From an uncultured Clostridia bacterium (GTDB taxonomy: Bacteria > Bacillota > Clostridia > Oscillospirales > Ruminococcaceae): a stretch of DNA of 11,144 nucleotides. The DNA lies in the NCBI GenBank assembly GCA_946535685.1, contig CAMNDR010000009.1, positions 1 through 11,144 of the forward strand, in the 5' to 3' direction. The position numbers and the translations under genes are program-made. Each line of letters begins with the position of its first letter. The first letter of the stretch is position 1. Under the pieces are notes generated by a model. It was not told the origin of the DNA and ran no database searches. It worked only from the letters and a program-made list of their open reading frames with translations. Positions 1 through 6,241 of this stretch are shown here, piece by piece.

Positions 1-316
1 CGCCGAACTTACCGCCGGCATGCAGCACAGTATACACGACCGTTGCCGCCGAGATGCCCTCGGTCGGATGGATGCCGGTCGGGATACCGCGCCCGTTGTC
101 GGACACACGGATGATATTGCCCGGCAGGATCTCTACCGTAATTTCGGTACAGTAGCCCGCCAGTGCCTCATCAATGGCGTTATCCACAATTTCGTAGACC
201 AGATGGTGCAGACCGTCGATACTGGTGGAACCGATGTACATGCCCGGACGCTTCCGCACCGGGTCAAGACCTTCGAGCACCTGTATCTGTTCCGCATCAT
301 AGCGTTCTTCTTCCAT
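1..316 (-). CDS. gyrB: DNA gyrase subunit B, N-terminal fragment (runs off left edge)
   Basis: This is the first 105 residues of the ATPase subunit of DNA gyrase, the type II topoisomerase that introduces negative supercoils ahead of replication. The visible part is the GHKL ATP-binding domain: the [10 protein letters not shown] motif (residues 21-30), VDNAIDEA (44-51, with the Mg/ATP-binding Asn46), DNGRGIP (73-79) and the start of the ATP lid at LHAGGKFG (98-105). The ATG at 316-314 fits the family N-terminus and is preceded by an AGGAG ribosome binding site about eight bases upstream. The gene lies 192 bp downstream of recF, the usual Firmicute position, which favours gyrB over parE. A small hairpin (GCGGC/GCCGC, 333-345) lies in the leader just before the ribosome binding site. 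No defect is visible; the rest of the gene is outside the window. Confidence 0.96.
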   Translation of the reverse strand, partial: MEEERYDAEQIQVLEGLDPVRKRPGMYIGSTSIDGLHHLVYEIVDNAIDEALAGYCTEITVEILPGNIIRVSDNGRGIPTGIHPTEGISAATVVYTVLHAGGKFG

Positions 317-508
317 GGTTTCACTCTCCTCTGCGGCAATGCCGCTCCGACAAAGCCCTATAAATAGTGCTTTTTGATAGCATGTTGATAAATAATTTCT
401 TTTTCAACGCAGTTTTCCACATCGTTGGTGAAAACTTGGGGTCGAAAAAGCATGATTTTACGTGTCCTCCGAAATGTTTTCCACTCTTTCCACAGAATTT
501 TCAACAAT
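317..508. promoter_or_regulatory. recF-gyrB intergenic region with a cluster of DnaA-box-like 9-mers
   Basis: This gap contains no gene. It carries six 9-mers close to the DnaA box (TTATCCACA, relaxed TTWTNCACA): TTATCAACA on the minus strand at 383-391, TTTTCAACG at 401-409, TTTTCCACA at 413-421 (full relaxed match), TTTTCCACT at 477-485, CTTTCCACA at 486-494, and TTTTCAACA at 498-506, whose last bases overlap no coding sequence. Five point the same way; 477-494 are two boxes back to back. The region must also hold any separate gyrB promoter, but I see no convincing -35/-10 pair. It may be an extra DnaA-binding arm or a DnaA-controlled gyrB leader; this is inference. Confidence 0.5.
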
Positions 509-1633
509 TCAGGCTTCCTCGGTTAAAATTCCCGCCTTCATCCGGAAGGTTTTCCCCTTTTGTGAAAGACAAAGCGAAGAGGGATTGCACAGTGTGATAA
601 ACACCTGCATCTCCTCGATCATTTCATAAATCAGCCTCTGCCGCCGTTCGTCCAGCTCGCCCATCACATCGTCGAGCAGAACCACGGGGGAGCGCTGCAT
701 TTTTTCGTTATAGAGATAGGCCTGCGCCAGCTTCAGCACGATGGCTGTGCTCTTGCGCTGTCCCTGGGAGCCGAAGGTCTGGACGGGATTGCCGTCGATG
801 GTCAGCAGCAGATCATCCCGCTGGATGCCTCTGCTCGTATAGCCAAGCCGCAGATCCTCCTCCACATGCTCCGCAAGCCGCTCCTGATAGCGCTGCACCA
901 GATCCGGCGTCGGCTTTTCGGGAAGCTCCTCATCCCCATAGACCGCACTGCGGTAGGAGACTGCAAGCTGCTCGCTGCCGCCGGTCATGATGCCGTAGAG
1001 CCTGCTGCAAAGCGGCGCCATATTGCGGATATAAGCTGCCCGCATGCAGGAGATCCAGGCTCCCGTCTGCGCAAGCTGTGCATCCCAGAGCGTGACATCC
1101 TGCCGGCGGATCCTGCCCTTGTGGGCATTCTGGATCCCGGCATTGCGCTGCGAAAGCAGAAGCGATGCACGGCTGACATACTGCATGCTGTTCGGATGGA
1201 GCTGGCAGGCGCAGAGATCCACGAAGGAACGCCGTTTATCCGGCGCACCGTTCACGAGCTCCACATCAGAAGGGGAGAACGCCACGCAGTGGAATGCCTC
1301 GAACAGACCGCCGGTCTTGTTGGTATCCACGCCGTTGATGGTGATCTTCCGTTTCTTCTGCACGCCCCGCTCTAAGCTGTAGGCGATGCGCTGTTCCCGT
1401 CTGCCGTCATGAAAATGCATGTCGCACTGAAAAAAATCGGCATCGAATCCAAGATAATGCCGCTCCTTGGCACCGTGAAAATTCCGGCACCCGGTCATGA
1501 GCCAGATCGCATCCAGCAGATTCGTCTTACCCTGGGCATTATCGCCTGTGATGATATTGTAATGCGGATCCGGTTCAAACCGCACACCATGCAGGTTGCG
1601 GAAGCCGTCAGCCGCAAACGAAGTGACATACAT
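509..1633 (-). CDS. recF: RecF, DNA replication and repair ATPase
   Basis: RecF is an SMC/ABC-type ATPase that works with RecO and RecR to load RecA at single-strand gaps and stalled forks. The 374-residue length is normal for the family. Visible motifs are Walker A GDNAQGKT (30-37), the ABC signature region FGSQGQRKS (287-295) and Walker B PVVLLDDVMGELD (316-328) with the acidic pair and catalytic Glu. The C-terminal QVFIT strand (343-347) is also typical. The ATG at 1633-1631 immediately follows the TGA of the S4-domain gene, with no base between, so translation is probably coupled. It lies in the canonical S4-recF-gyrB order on the same strand. No frameshift or missing key residue is seen. 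Confidence 0.96.
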   Translation of the reverse strand: MYVTSFAADGFRNLHGVRFEPDPHYNIITGDNAQGKTNLLDAIWLMTGCRNFHGAKERHYLGFDADFFQCDMHFHDGRREQRIAYSLERGVQKKRKITINGVDTNKTGGLFEAFHCVAFSPSDVELVNGAPDKRRSFVDLCACQLHPNSMQYVSRASLLLSQRNAGIQNAHKGRIRRQDVTLWDAQLAQTGAWISCMRAAYIRNMAPLCSRLYGIMTGGSEQLAVSYRSAVYGDEELPEKPTPDLVQRYQERLAEHVEEDLRLGYTSRGIQRDDLLLTIDGNPVQTFGSQGQRKSTAIVLKLAQAYLYNEKMQRSPVVLLDDVMGELDERRQRLIYEMIEEMQVFITLCNPSSLCLSQKGKTFRMKAGILTEEA

Positions 1634-1846
1634 TCACTCGACCTCGACCCGGTACTGATCGACCTCAACCACATCACCGGGGCGGATCTTCTTGCCCCGC
1701 ATCGTGCAGATCTCGCCGTTGACCTTCACAGCGCCCTGCTGCACAAGCTCCTTGGCAAATCCGCCTGTATCACAGAGCCCGGCAAATTTCAGAAGCTGAT
1801 CGAGCTTGATGAACTCTGTTCTGATCTTGACTTTTTCTGTTTTCAT
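1634..1846 (-). CDS. yaaA: S4-domain RNA-binding protein, YaaA/RlbA family
   Basis: A 70-residue protein made almost entirely of one S4 RNA-binding fold, matching in size and position the small S4 gene between dnaN and recF in Bacillus (yaaA, also called rlbA; unrelated to E. coli yaaA). The core runs from [13 protein letters not shown] (about 12-24) through [18 protein letters not shown] (28-45) to RPGDVVEVD (55-63), the usual S4 pattern. I start it at the ATG at 1846-1844. That start has a strong AAAGGAG ribosome binding site, which overlaps the stop of the preceding membrane gene, and it removes a 50-residue upstream extension that only shadows that gene. The stop abuts the recF start. A role in ribosome assembly or RNA binding follows from the family; the specific RNA is unknown. 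Confidence 0.9.
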   Translation of the reverse strand: MKTEKVKIRTEFIKLDQLLKFAGLCDTGGFAKELVQQGAVKVNGEICTMRGKKIRPGDVVEVDQYRVEVE

Positions 1847-1857
1847 TGTTTTCTCCT

Positions 1858-2382
1858 TTATCCAAACAGGATCCGTAACGGCACCATAAACAGCAGGAAC
1901 GGCACATACTGAACCACGATCCCCAGCCAGATGCAGGGAACAAACAGCAGGATCCGCAGAACATCGTACAGCGTTTCTGCATTCTGGTGTGTCCATTCCA
2001 GAATCTTTGTAAACAGCAAAAGCTGCAGCAGCGACAGGAACCAGAAGATGCAGATCAGACCCACGACAACATAATAGGAGCCGACAGTCTCAAGCTGCCC
2101 CGTCAGATGCACGATCAGCATCAGCACGGCAAATACCGCCAGATACACCGGCAGCGCCAGCACAAAGGTCAGGATCAGTTTTGTAAATCCCTGGCTGTTT
2201 TTCTCCGGCTGCAGGTTCGGATCCTCATACCGCATGGTATATTTCTTCAGGATCCGGTTCTTCTTAGAACGATCACTTTCTCTGAAATGGTCATCCGCAG
2301 CTTTGTTGATGAACCATATCCAGAAACAGGAAAATGCCACATCCGGAATGAGCAGCAGCAGTGTCACAAGCAGATCTGTCAT
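1858..2382 (-). CDS. unrecognised multi-spanning membrane protein (174 aa)
   Basis: I do not recognise the family. Hydrophobic segments lie near residues 3-25, 68-92, 101-126 and 141-170, the last long enough for one or two helices, so four or five membrane spans are likely. Between spans 1 and 2 is a charged loop of about 40 residues rich in Lys, Arg, Asp and Glu, containing KKNRILKKY (40-48). The ATG at 2382-2380 overlaps the stop of the preceding gene in an ATGA arrangement, so the two are translationally coupled and probably act together. Its stop lies in the ribosome binding site of the S4-domain gene. The position inside the dnaN-recF cluster is unusual. No enzyme motif is visible, so no function is proposed. 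Confidence 0.8.
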   Translation of the reverse strand: MTDLLVTLLLLIPDVAFSCFWIWFINKAADDHFRESDRSKKNRILKKYTMRYEDPNLQPEKNSQGFTKLILTFVLALPVYLAVFAVLMLIVHLTGQLETVGSYYVVVGLICIFWFLSLLQLLLFTKILEWTHQNAETLYDVLRILLFVPCIWLGIVVQYVPFLLFMVPLRILFG

Positions 2383-2747
2383 GATTGCTTCTTCTTTCTC
2401 CGTCTTTTCAGCTTCTTCCCGTACATGTAGTATTTCTCCGCAAACTCCGGATGTTTCTCGCAGATCCGGTCATAGGCCACTTCCGGCATGTAATGCCTCC
2501 GGACATATCTTGCCATATAAAACGTCTTGGTTTCAAGATTCTTTTGCTGCCATTTCTCACCGATCAGATCAAAGAATTTCGCATACAGGAAATAGCCCAG
2601 ACCGCCGACCGCCGCCATGAGGATCCCGGTCAGAAAGTTGATCCCAAGCACGGAGATCCCGGAAAAAAGCAGTGTAGCAGAAACACAGACACACAATGCC
2701 GACAGAAGCGTCGCTCCGATCGAGAAAGGATAGTACCTGAAAACCAT
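2379..2747 (-). CDS. unrecognised small membrane protein with basic C-terminus (122 aa)
   Basis: I do not recognise the family. Two hydrophobic helices (about 9-30 and 34-56) form a probable membrane hairpin. They are followed by a soluble, aromatic and charged segment (57-108) and a strongly basic end, [12 protein letters not shown] (111-122). By the positive-inside rule the C-terminal half is probably cytoplasmic. The ATG at 2747-2745 has a GGAGG ribosome binding site about seven bases upstream and lies 49 bp after the dnaN stop. The gene overlaps the next membrane gene by four bases. The basic tail could contact membrane phospholipid, DNA or RNA, but that is speculation. Confidence 0.8.
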   Translation of the reverse strand: MVFRYYPFSIGATLLSALCVCVSATLLFSGISVLGINFLTGILMAAVGGLGYFLYAKFFDLIGEKWQQKNLETKTFYMARYVRRHYMPEVAYDRICEKHPEFAEKYYMYGKKLKRRRKKKQS

Positions 2748-2796
2748 GACAGCACCTCCGTCAAAACTGGAATGCCGATGATGGAAACGGCTCAGA

Positions 2797-3900
2797 TCAT
2801 CCCTTGAGCTGGATCGGCATGATCAGGTACACAAAGCTCTCGCCCTCAGGCGGCGTGATCTTGATGACCTTGTTGCTGCCGCTCATATGGAGCCTTACCT
2901 TGTCGCACTCGCAGGCACGCAGTGCCTCCAGCAGGTACTTGTTGGAAAAACCGATCGTCACGGCTTCACCGCTGATATCCGCCGGGATGCGGTCATGGAT
3001 CTCGCCGACAGCCGTCTTGCAGGAAATATCCAGTGTGCCGTCAGCAAAGACGCAGCGCATGGGCGCTTTGTTCTTGTCGTTGATGAACAGGGCACAGCGC
3101 TCTGCACAGGCGATGATATCCTTGGTATTGAGCAGGACAGAGGTCTTTTCATCCGCCGGGATGCTGCTGCGGAAGTTGTGGAACTGTCCTTCAAGCAGTC
3201 TTGCAAACAGCTCGAAGCCGTTGACAGAAAAGACGATATGCTTGCCGTTGGTGGAAAATTCGCACGGTGTCTCGGCATCATCCCTGAGCATGCCGATCAG
3301 CTCGGAAAGCGCCTTCTTCGGCACCACAAAGCGGAACGTACCAAGCTCGCTGACCGGTTCCTGGCGCAGTGCCAGACGGTAGCGGTCCATTGCCACGACA
3401 TAGAATGTGTTGTTCTCGGATTCAAACAGCAGACCTGTGAGGATCGGCTTATCCTCCTTGACAGATGCCGCAAAGCTGGACTGCTGGATCATGGATCGCA
3501 GCAGCGGCTGGGAAACGGCAGTTCTTGTTGTGGACTCAACCACGGGAAGATCCGGGAATTCCTCTGCGCTCATGGCAGAGATCGCACATTTTGTATCATC
3601 GCTGGAGAGTCTGACATTCAGATTCTCGTCGATCTCGAATGTGATACTCTCGCCGGTCATGCGGCGGGTCATCTCGTTGAGAAGTCTTGCGCCGAGCACA
3701 CAGGTGAAATTTTCATGGCAGTCTGCAGCGATCCGGGTGCGGATGCCGATCTCCAGATCATAGCCTGTCAGTGTGACAGCACCTTCCTCCATCTGAAAGC
3801 AGATGCCTTCCAGTGCGGGGATGGTGGATTTTACAGAAACGCCTTTCATAACGTGAGAGATCGCATTGCAGATCTCATTGCGGTTGCAGGTAAATTGCAT
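2797..3900 (-). CDS. dnaN: DNA polymerase III beta subunit (sliding clamp)
   Basis: DnaN is the dimeric ring clamp that tethers DNA polymerase III and other partners to DNA. The 367-residue length is normal. The three-domain clamp pattern is followed throughout, with the N-terminal MQFTCNRNEICNAISHVMKG, an EEFPDLP motif near 112-118, and the C-terminal YLIMPIQL (358-365). This end corresponds to YVVMPMRL in E. coli, which forms part of the hydrophobic partner-binding cleft; here the Arg is Gln and two residues (KG) follow. The ATG at 3900-3898 has an AAGGAG ribosome binding site about ten bases upstream. It is separated from dnaA by a 626-bp gap carrying origin signals, so it probably has its own promoter there, and it heads the run of packed genes down to recF. 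Confidence 0.97.
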   Translation of the reverse strand: MQFTCNRNEICNAISHVMKGVSVKSTIPALEGICFQMEEGAVTLTGYDLEIGIRTRIAADCHENFTCVLGARLLNEMTRRMTGESITFEIDENLNVRLSSDDTKCAISAMSAEEFPDLPVVESTTRTAVSQPLLRSMIQQSSFAASVKEDKPILTGLLFESENNTFYVVAMDRYRLALRQEPVSELGTFRFVVPKKALSELIGMLRDDAETPCEFSTNGKHIVFSVNGFELFARLLEGQFHNFRSSIPADEKTSVLLNTKDIIACAERCALFINDKNKAPMRCVFADGTLDISCKTAVGEIHDRIPADISGEAVTIGFSNKYLLEALRACECDKVRLHMSGSNKVIKITPPEGESFVYLIMPIQLKG

Positions 3901-3971
3901 GTATTGTCAGCTCCTTACTGCTTCCCGGTTTTCACCAGCCTGTTTCAAGGACAGGAGAAGGCTGCGGAAGC

Positions 3972-4037
3972 ATTTGATCAATCAATCTGAAAGTAAAATA
4001 TAGTAGTCGTAGTAGAGGGTATTGAAACTGTGGAAAT
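3972..4037 (-). promoter_or_regulatory. candidate origin unwinding site: DnaA box, DnaA-trio repeats, AT-rich tract
   Basis: Read on the minus strand, a box ATTTCCACA (4037-4029) is followed after 13 bases by the CTA-type triplets CTACTACGACTACTA (4015-4001), then by AT-rich DNA down to about 3972. On the plus strand the triplets read TAG TAG TCG TAG TAG. This matches the described DnaA-trio element of the Bacillus-type basal unwinding system, where DnaA filaments grow from a box along repeats of 5'-TA(G/A) into the strand to be opened. One of five triplets is degenerate. The pattern is seen directly; the function is inferred. Confidence 0.6.
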
Positions 4038-4302
4038 GCCTCTCAAACCGCTGTACAGCGCCGGATCTGCTTCCACAGATGCCCTTGGGAAAAAATGTGA
4101 AAAAGTGATAAACCAGAATCCGCCCGATCCGGATGTTGTAAAGTGGAAATTTTGTGGAGTGGAAAGGGAAAAAATGGGGAAAATTTCGTGGAGAACCCGG
4201 AAACCGGTTTTTCACAATTCACATCCGGTGGAGTACCGCTTTGCAGAAAAAGTGGAATTTGTCGTTTCAGGTCAGATAAAGAACGGAATCCCGGATAAAA
4301 TC

Positions 4303-4345
4303 TCTCAACCTACTTTTCAACCTTCTGTTGAAAAGTAGGTTGAGA
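4303..4345. repeat. perfect 19-bp inverted repeat (stem-loop)
   Basis: Arms 4303-4321 and 4327-4345 are exactly complementary, with a five-base loop. The arms contain TTTTCAAC and its inverse GTTGAAAA around the loop. On the minus strand the stem is followed by GATTTTATCC, a short T-run, so it could end dnaA transcripts or attenuate read-through into dnaN. The stem is only moderately GC-rich and the T-run is weak. A protein-binding palindrome or an origin structural element is equally possible. Confidence 0.75.
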
Positions 4346-4363
4346 ACAGGTGAATTGCTGCTC

Positions 4364-4407
4364 TTTTTCACTTTTTTACACAGGGTTTTCCACCAAAGTG
4401 TGGAAAA
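4364..4407. promoter_or_regulatory. DnaA-box cluster with inverted pair, dnaA-proximal
   Basis: Four box-like 9-mers lie within 44 bp: TTTTTCACT (4364-4372), TTTTACACA (4374-4382), TTTTCCACC (4386-4394) and the inverted TGTGGAAAA (4399-4407). The last two form a perfect 8-bp inverted repeat, TTTTCCAC/GTGGAAAA, with a 6-bp spacer. Two of the four are full matches to TTWTNCACA. The density suggests a DnaA assembly site. Confidence 0.55.
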
Positions 4408-4526
4408 GGCAGCCGTGAAAGTACTGGTTTATGGATAGATCGGTACAGGGAATGTGGGACGGAATCTGCAAACAGCCCTTTTCCTGTCCCTGAAGCACTG
4501 CATCAGCTATTGAACCAGCGCATTCT

Positions 4527-5936
4527 TTAGTTATTGACCGGCTGCGGATTCGTGTCACGGATGTCCTTGATGATCTCATCCACGAGGATCTTGAGGTTCT
4601 CATCCTTTTTCAGGGCATCGTTGATGGTATTGATCGCATAGACGATGGTGGAATGATCTCTGCCGCCGAATTCCGTACCGATGGCGGCAAGGGACATGCC
4701 GGTCACCTCACGCACGACATAGGCAGCGACCTTGCGGGCAGTGGAGATCTGGGAGGTGCGCTTGGTGGAGCGGATCTCCTCCGGGGTGATGCCGTATACA
4801 TTGGCGACCTCGGCAATGATATTTTCCACAGTGATCGGAATGGGCTGGTCATCGGTCAGGATATCCCGGATGACGCTCTGCGCCATCGAGATCGTCGGTG
4901 AGCTGTTGGCGAGCATCTTGAGCGCCTTGAGCTTCTTGACAGCGCCTTCAAGCTGGCGGATGTTGGTCTTGAGACGGCCGGCAATGAATTCCACAACTTC
5001 ATCCGGGATCTTGAGGTCGAGCAGCTCGGCCTTGCGGCGGATGATGGCGAAGCGGGTCTCAAAGTCCGGTGTGCTGATGTCAGCGATCAGTCCCCACTCA
5101 AACCGGCTCCGGATACGCTCTTCGAGCGTTTTCAGATCACGGGGCGGCTTGTCAGATGTGATGACGATCTGCTTGCCCTCGGAATGGAGCTTGTTGAAGG
5201 TATGGAAGAATTCTTCCTGTGTGCGCTCCTTGCCGGAGAAGAACTGGATGTCATCAACGATCAGGACATCTGCATTGCGGTATTTGTCATGGAAACCAGA
5301 GGTATCACGTTCATTGATCGCCTTGATGAGCTCGTTGCCGAATGTCTCACCGGTGACATAGATGACCTTGGTCTCCGGGGAATTGGTCATGATGTCGTGC
5401 TTGATGGCGGTGACCAGGTGGGTCTTGCCAAGGCCGGACGGACCGTAGATAAACAGCGGATTTGCCTGCAGCTTCTTGGCATCTGCATCATTGTCCTTTG
5501 CAACGGCATTTGTTGCGACCGCCTTGCAGGCAGCAAATGCAAATTCATTGGAACGGCCGACAATGAAGGTGTCAAATGTGTAGTCGTATTCGGAGAGCTC
5601 ATAGCTTTTCTGGAGCTCTGCGTGCTTTTCTTCCAGCTCCTTGGGATCCGGAACATGCGGCGCAGGTTCCTCATCCTTGGCGGGGGGAACAGAATTTACG
5701 ACCAGATTGACCGGAAATCCCATGATCTCCTCAAGCACCTTTTCGATCTTTGCCTTGTAATGTGTCTGGATGATCCCCTGCTGGAAATCGGTATCGACCT
5801 GAAAGACAGCATCCTGTCCGTCGAGCTTGACAGGAACCATCGTATTGATCCAGGTCGTCATGGCAGCTTCAGCGATCATATTGTTCTCTGCCATGTACTT
5901 TTTGACCTGCTCAAATACTTCATCAAAGGAATTCAT
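4527..5936 (-). CDS. dnaA: chromosomal replication initiator protein DnaA
   Basis: DnaA is the AAA+ ATPase that binds origin boxes, opens the duplex and recruits the helicase. The 469-residue length is typical. Domain I is about 1-85, followed by a short linker rich in Pro, Glu and Lys (about 85-115). The AAA+ core shows YDYTFDTFIVGRSN (117-130), Walker A GPSGLGKT (165-172), Walker B LIVDDIQFF (225-233) and the LEERIRSRFEWGL box (271-283). The C-terminal DNA-binding domain carries the signature SLAAIGTEFGGRDHSTIVYA (415-434), with Ser at a position that is Thr in E. coli and B. subtilis (GRDHTT). The ATG at 5936-5934 is preceded by GGAGG at a suitable distance and by a good promoter. It is divergent from the LRR operon. 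DnaA boxes on both sides suggest autoregulation. Confidence 0.98.
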   Translation of the reverse strand: MNSFDEVFEQVKKYMAENNMIAEAAMTTWINTMVPVKLDGQDAVFQVDTDFQQGIIQTHYKAKIEKVLEEIMGFPVNLVVNSVPPAKDEEPAPHVPDPKELEEKHAELQKSYELSEYDYTFDTFIVGRSNEFAFAACKAVATNAVAKDNDADAKKLQANPLFIYGPSGLGKTHLVTAIKHDIMTNSPETKVIYVTGETFGNELIKAINERDTSGFHDKYRNADVLIVDDIQFFSGKERTQEEFFHTFNKLHSEGKQIVITSDKPPRDLKTLEERIRSRFEWGLIADISTPDFETRFAIIRRKAELLDLKIPDEVVEFIAGRLKTNIRQLEGAVKKLKALKMLANSSPTISMAQSVIRDILTDDQPIPITVENIIAEVANVYGITPEEIRSTKRTSQISTARKVAAYVVREVTGMSLAAIGTEFGGRDHSTIVYAINTINDALKKDENLKILVDEIIKDIRDTNPQPVNN

Positions 5937-5970
5937 AGCATAACCTCCGTGTAGAATCGTACTTAATTAT

Positions 5971-5999
5971 ATTGTATCACATTTTGATTCAAAAAGCAA
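5971..5999 (-). promoter_or_regulatory. dnaA promoter (sigma-A type, extended -10)
   Basis: On the minus strand, TTGCTT (5999-5994) and TACAAT (5976-5971) are separated by exactly 17 bp, and TGA directly before the -10 makes it an extended -10 (TGNTACAAT). A second possible -10, TATAAT, overlaps just downstream (5971-5966) but has no good -35. The expected start is about 25-30 bp upstream of the dnaA start codon. Confidence 0.65.
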
Positions 6000-6068
6000 T
6001 AGCCTTTTAAAAAAGTTTTCAACAGAATATAAATGTTGAATTGTGGAAAGCTGAATTTTGGACAATAT

Positions 6069-6100
6069 GCATAAAAGAAACCGCCCTTTCCGGCGGGCGG
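6069..6100 (-). terminator. orphan intrinsic terminator-like hairpin, minus-strand direction
   Basis: On the minus strand CCGCCC (6100-6095) pairs with GGGCGG (6086-6081) across an eight-base loop, followed by TTTCTTTTAT (6080-6071). This is the form of a rho-independent terminator. It lies upstream of the dnaA promoter, so no known gene ends there. It may insulate dnaA from antisense transcription out of the LRR operon, or end an unannotated small RNA. The plus strand lacks a T-run after the stem. Confidence 0.5.
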
Positions 6101-6175
6101 GGGCTGTGTTTTGCAGGTACTTCTCCCCTGCAGTCTGAATGACAGGTGATGAAATCGTGAAACTTTTGGGAACAC

Positions 6176-6204
6176 TTGCATTTCTGACGGCGATATGGTA
6201 TAAT
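6176..6204 (+). promoter_or_regulatory. promoter of the LRR operon (perfect extended -10)
   Basis: TTGCAT (6176-6181) and TATAAT (6199-6204) are 17 bp apart, and TGG at 6196-6198 gives a full extended -10 (TGNTATAAT). The predicted transcript starts near 6211 and leaves a short leader of about 30 bases before the first LRR gene. No second promoter is evident before the later genes, so the operon is probably driven from here. Confidence 0.7.
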
Positions 6205-6241
6205 GATTCTGTCATACTATGCGCAGAAAGAGGGAACATCC

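Larger units (their letters stand above)
3901..4526. other. probable chromosomal replication origin (dnaA-dnaN intergenic region)
   Basis: The 626-bp gap contains no convincing gene and carries DnaA-box-like 9-mers. Full TTWTNCACA matches are at 4096-4104 (minus), 4208-4216 (plus), 4374-4382 (plus) and 4399-4407 (minus). One-mismatch sites are at 4029-4037 (minus), 4364-4372 and 4386-4394 (plus). They fall in two groups: one next to a TAG-triplet run near dnaN and one near the dnaA stop. Firmicute origins commonly lie between dnaA and dnaN, so this is the best oriC candidate in the window. None of the boxes is the perfect TTATCCACA, which is a weakness. The gap should also hold the dnaN promoter, which I could not assign, and probably a dnaA terminator. 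Confidence 0.7.
5937..6241. other. divergent intergenic region upstream of dnaA (second origin arm candidate)
   Basis: This 305-bp gap separates dnaA from the LRR operon. About 80 bp next to dnaA (roughly 5961-6042) are very AT-rich and could unwind. It holds two weak DnaA-box-like sites: TTTTCAACA at 6016-6024 and, inverted, CTTTCCACA at 6050-6042. An inverted repeat TTCAACA/TGTTGAA spans 6018-6040. It also contains the dnaA promoter, the divergent LRR promoter and two hairpins between them. I see no small protein gene in it. The rpmH-rnpA genes that often lie here in Firmicutes are absent. Confidence 0.55.

Noticed and set aside
180..188. Perfect DnaA box TTATCCACA inside gyrB
   Set aside because: It is the reverse complement of the codons for the conserved Val-Asp-Asn of the gyrase ATP site, so coding constraint explains it. 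It may still bind DnaA but is not evidence for an origin element by itself.
1847..1996. 50-residue N-terminal extension of the S4-domain protein
   Set aside because: The extension only overlaps the preceding membrane gene in another frame. The family is about 70 residues, and the internal ATG has a strong ribosome binding site.
2887..3990. Long plus-strand open frame antisense to dnaN
   Set aside because: It is a mirror of dnaN, whose protein motifs and ribosome binding site are unambiguous.
3982..4215. Open frame of 77 codons on the minus strand in the dnaA-dnaN gap
   Set aside because: It crosses the DnaA boxes and triplet run, is rich in Phe, Arg and Tyr without domain pattern, and has no clear ribosome binding site.
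6203..6241. Upstream in-frame ATG at 6203 as start of LRR protein 1
   Set aside because: This ATG lies within the TATAAT box and would place 13 extra residues before a well-formed signal peptide. The ATG at 6242 has a ribosome binding site.
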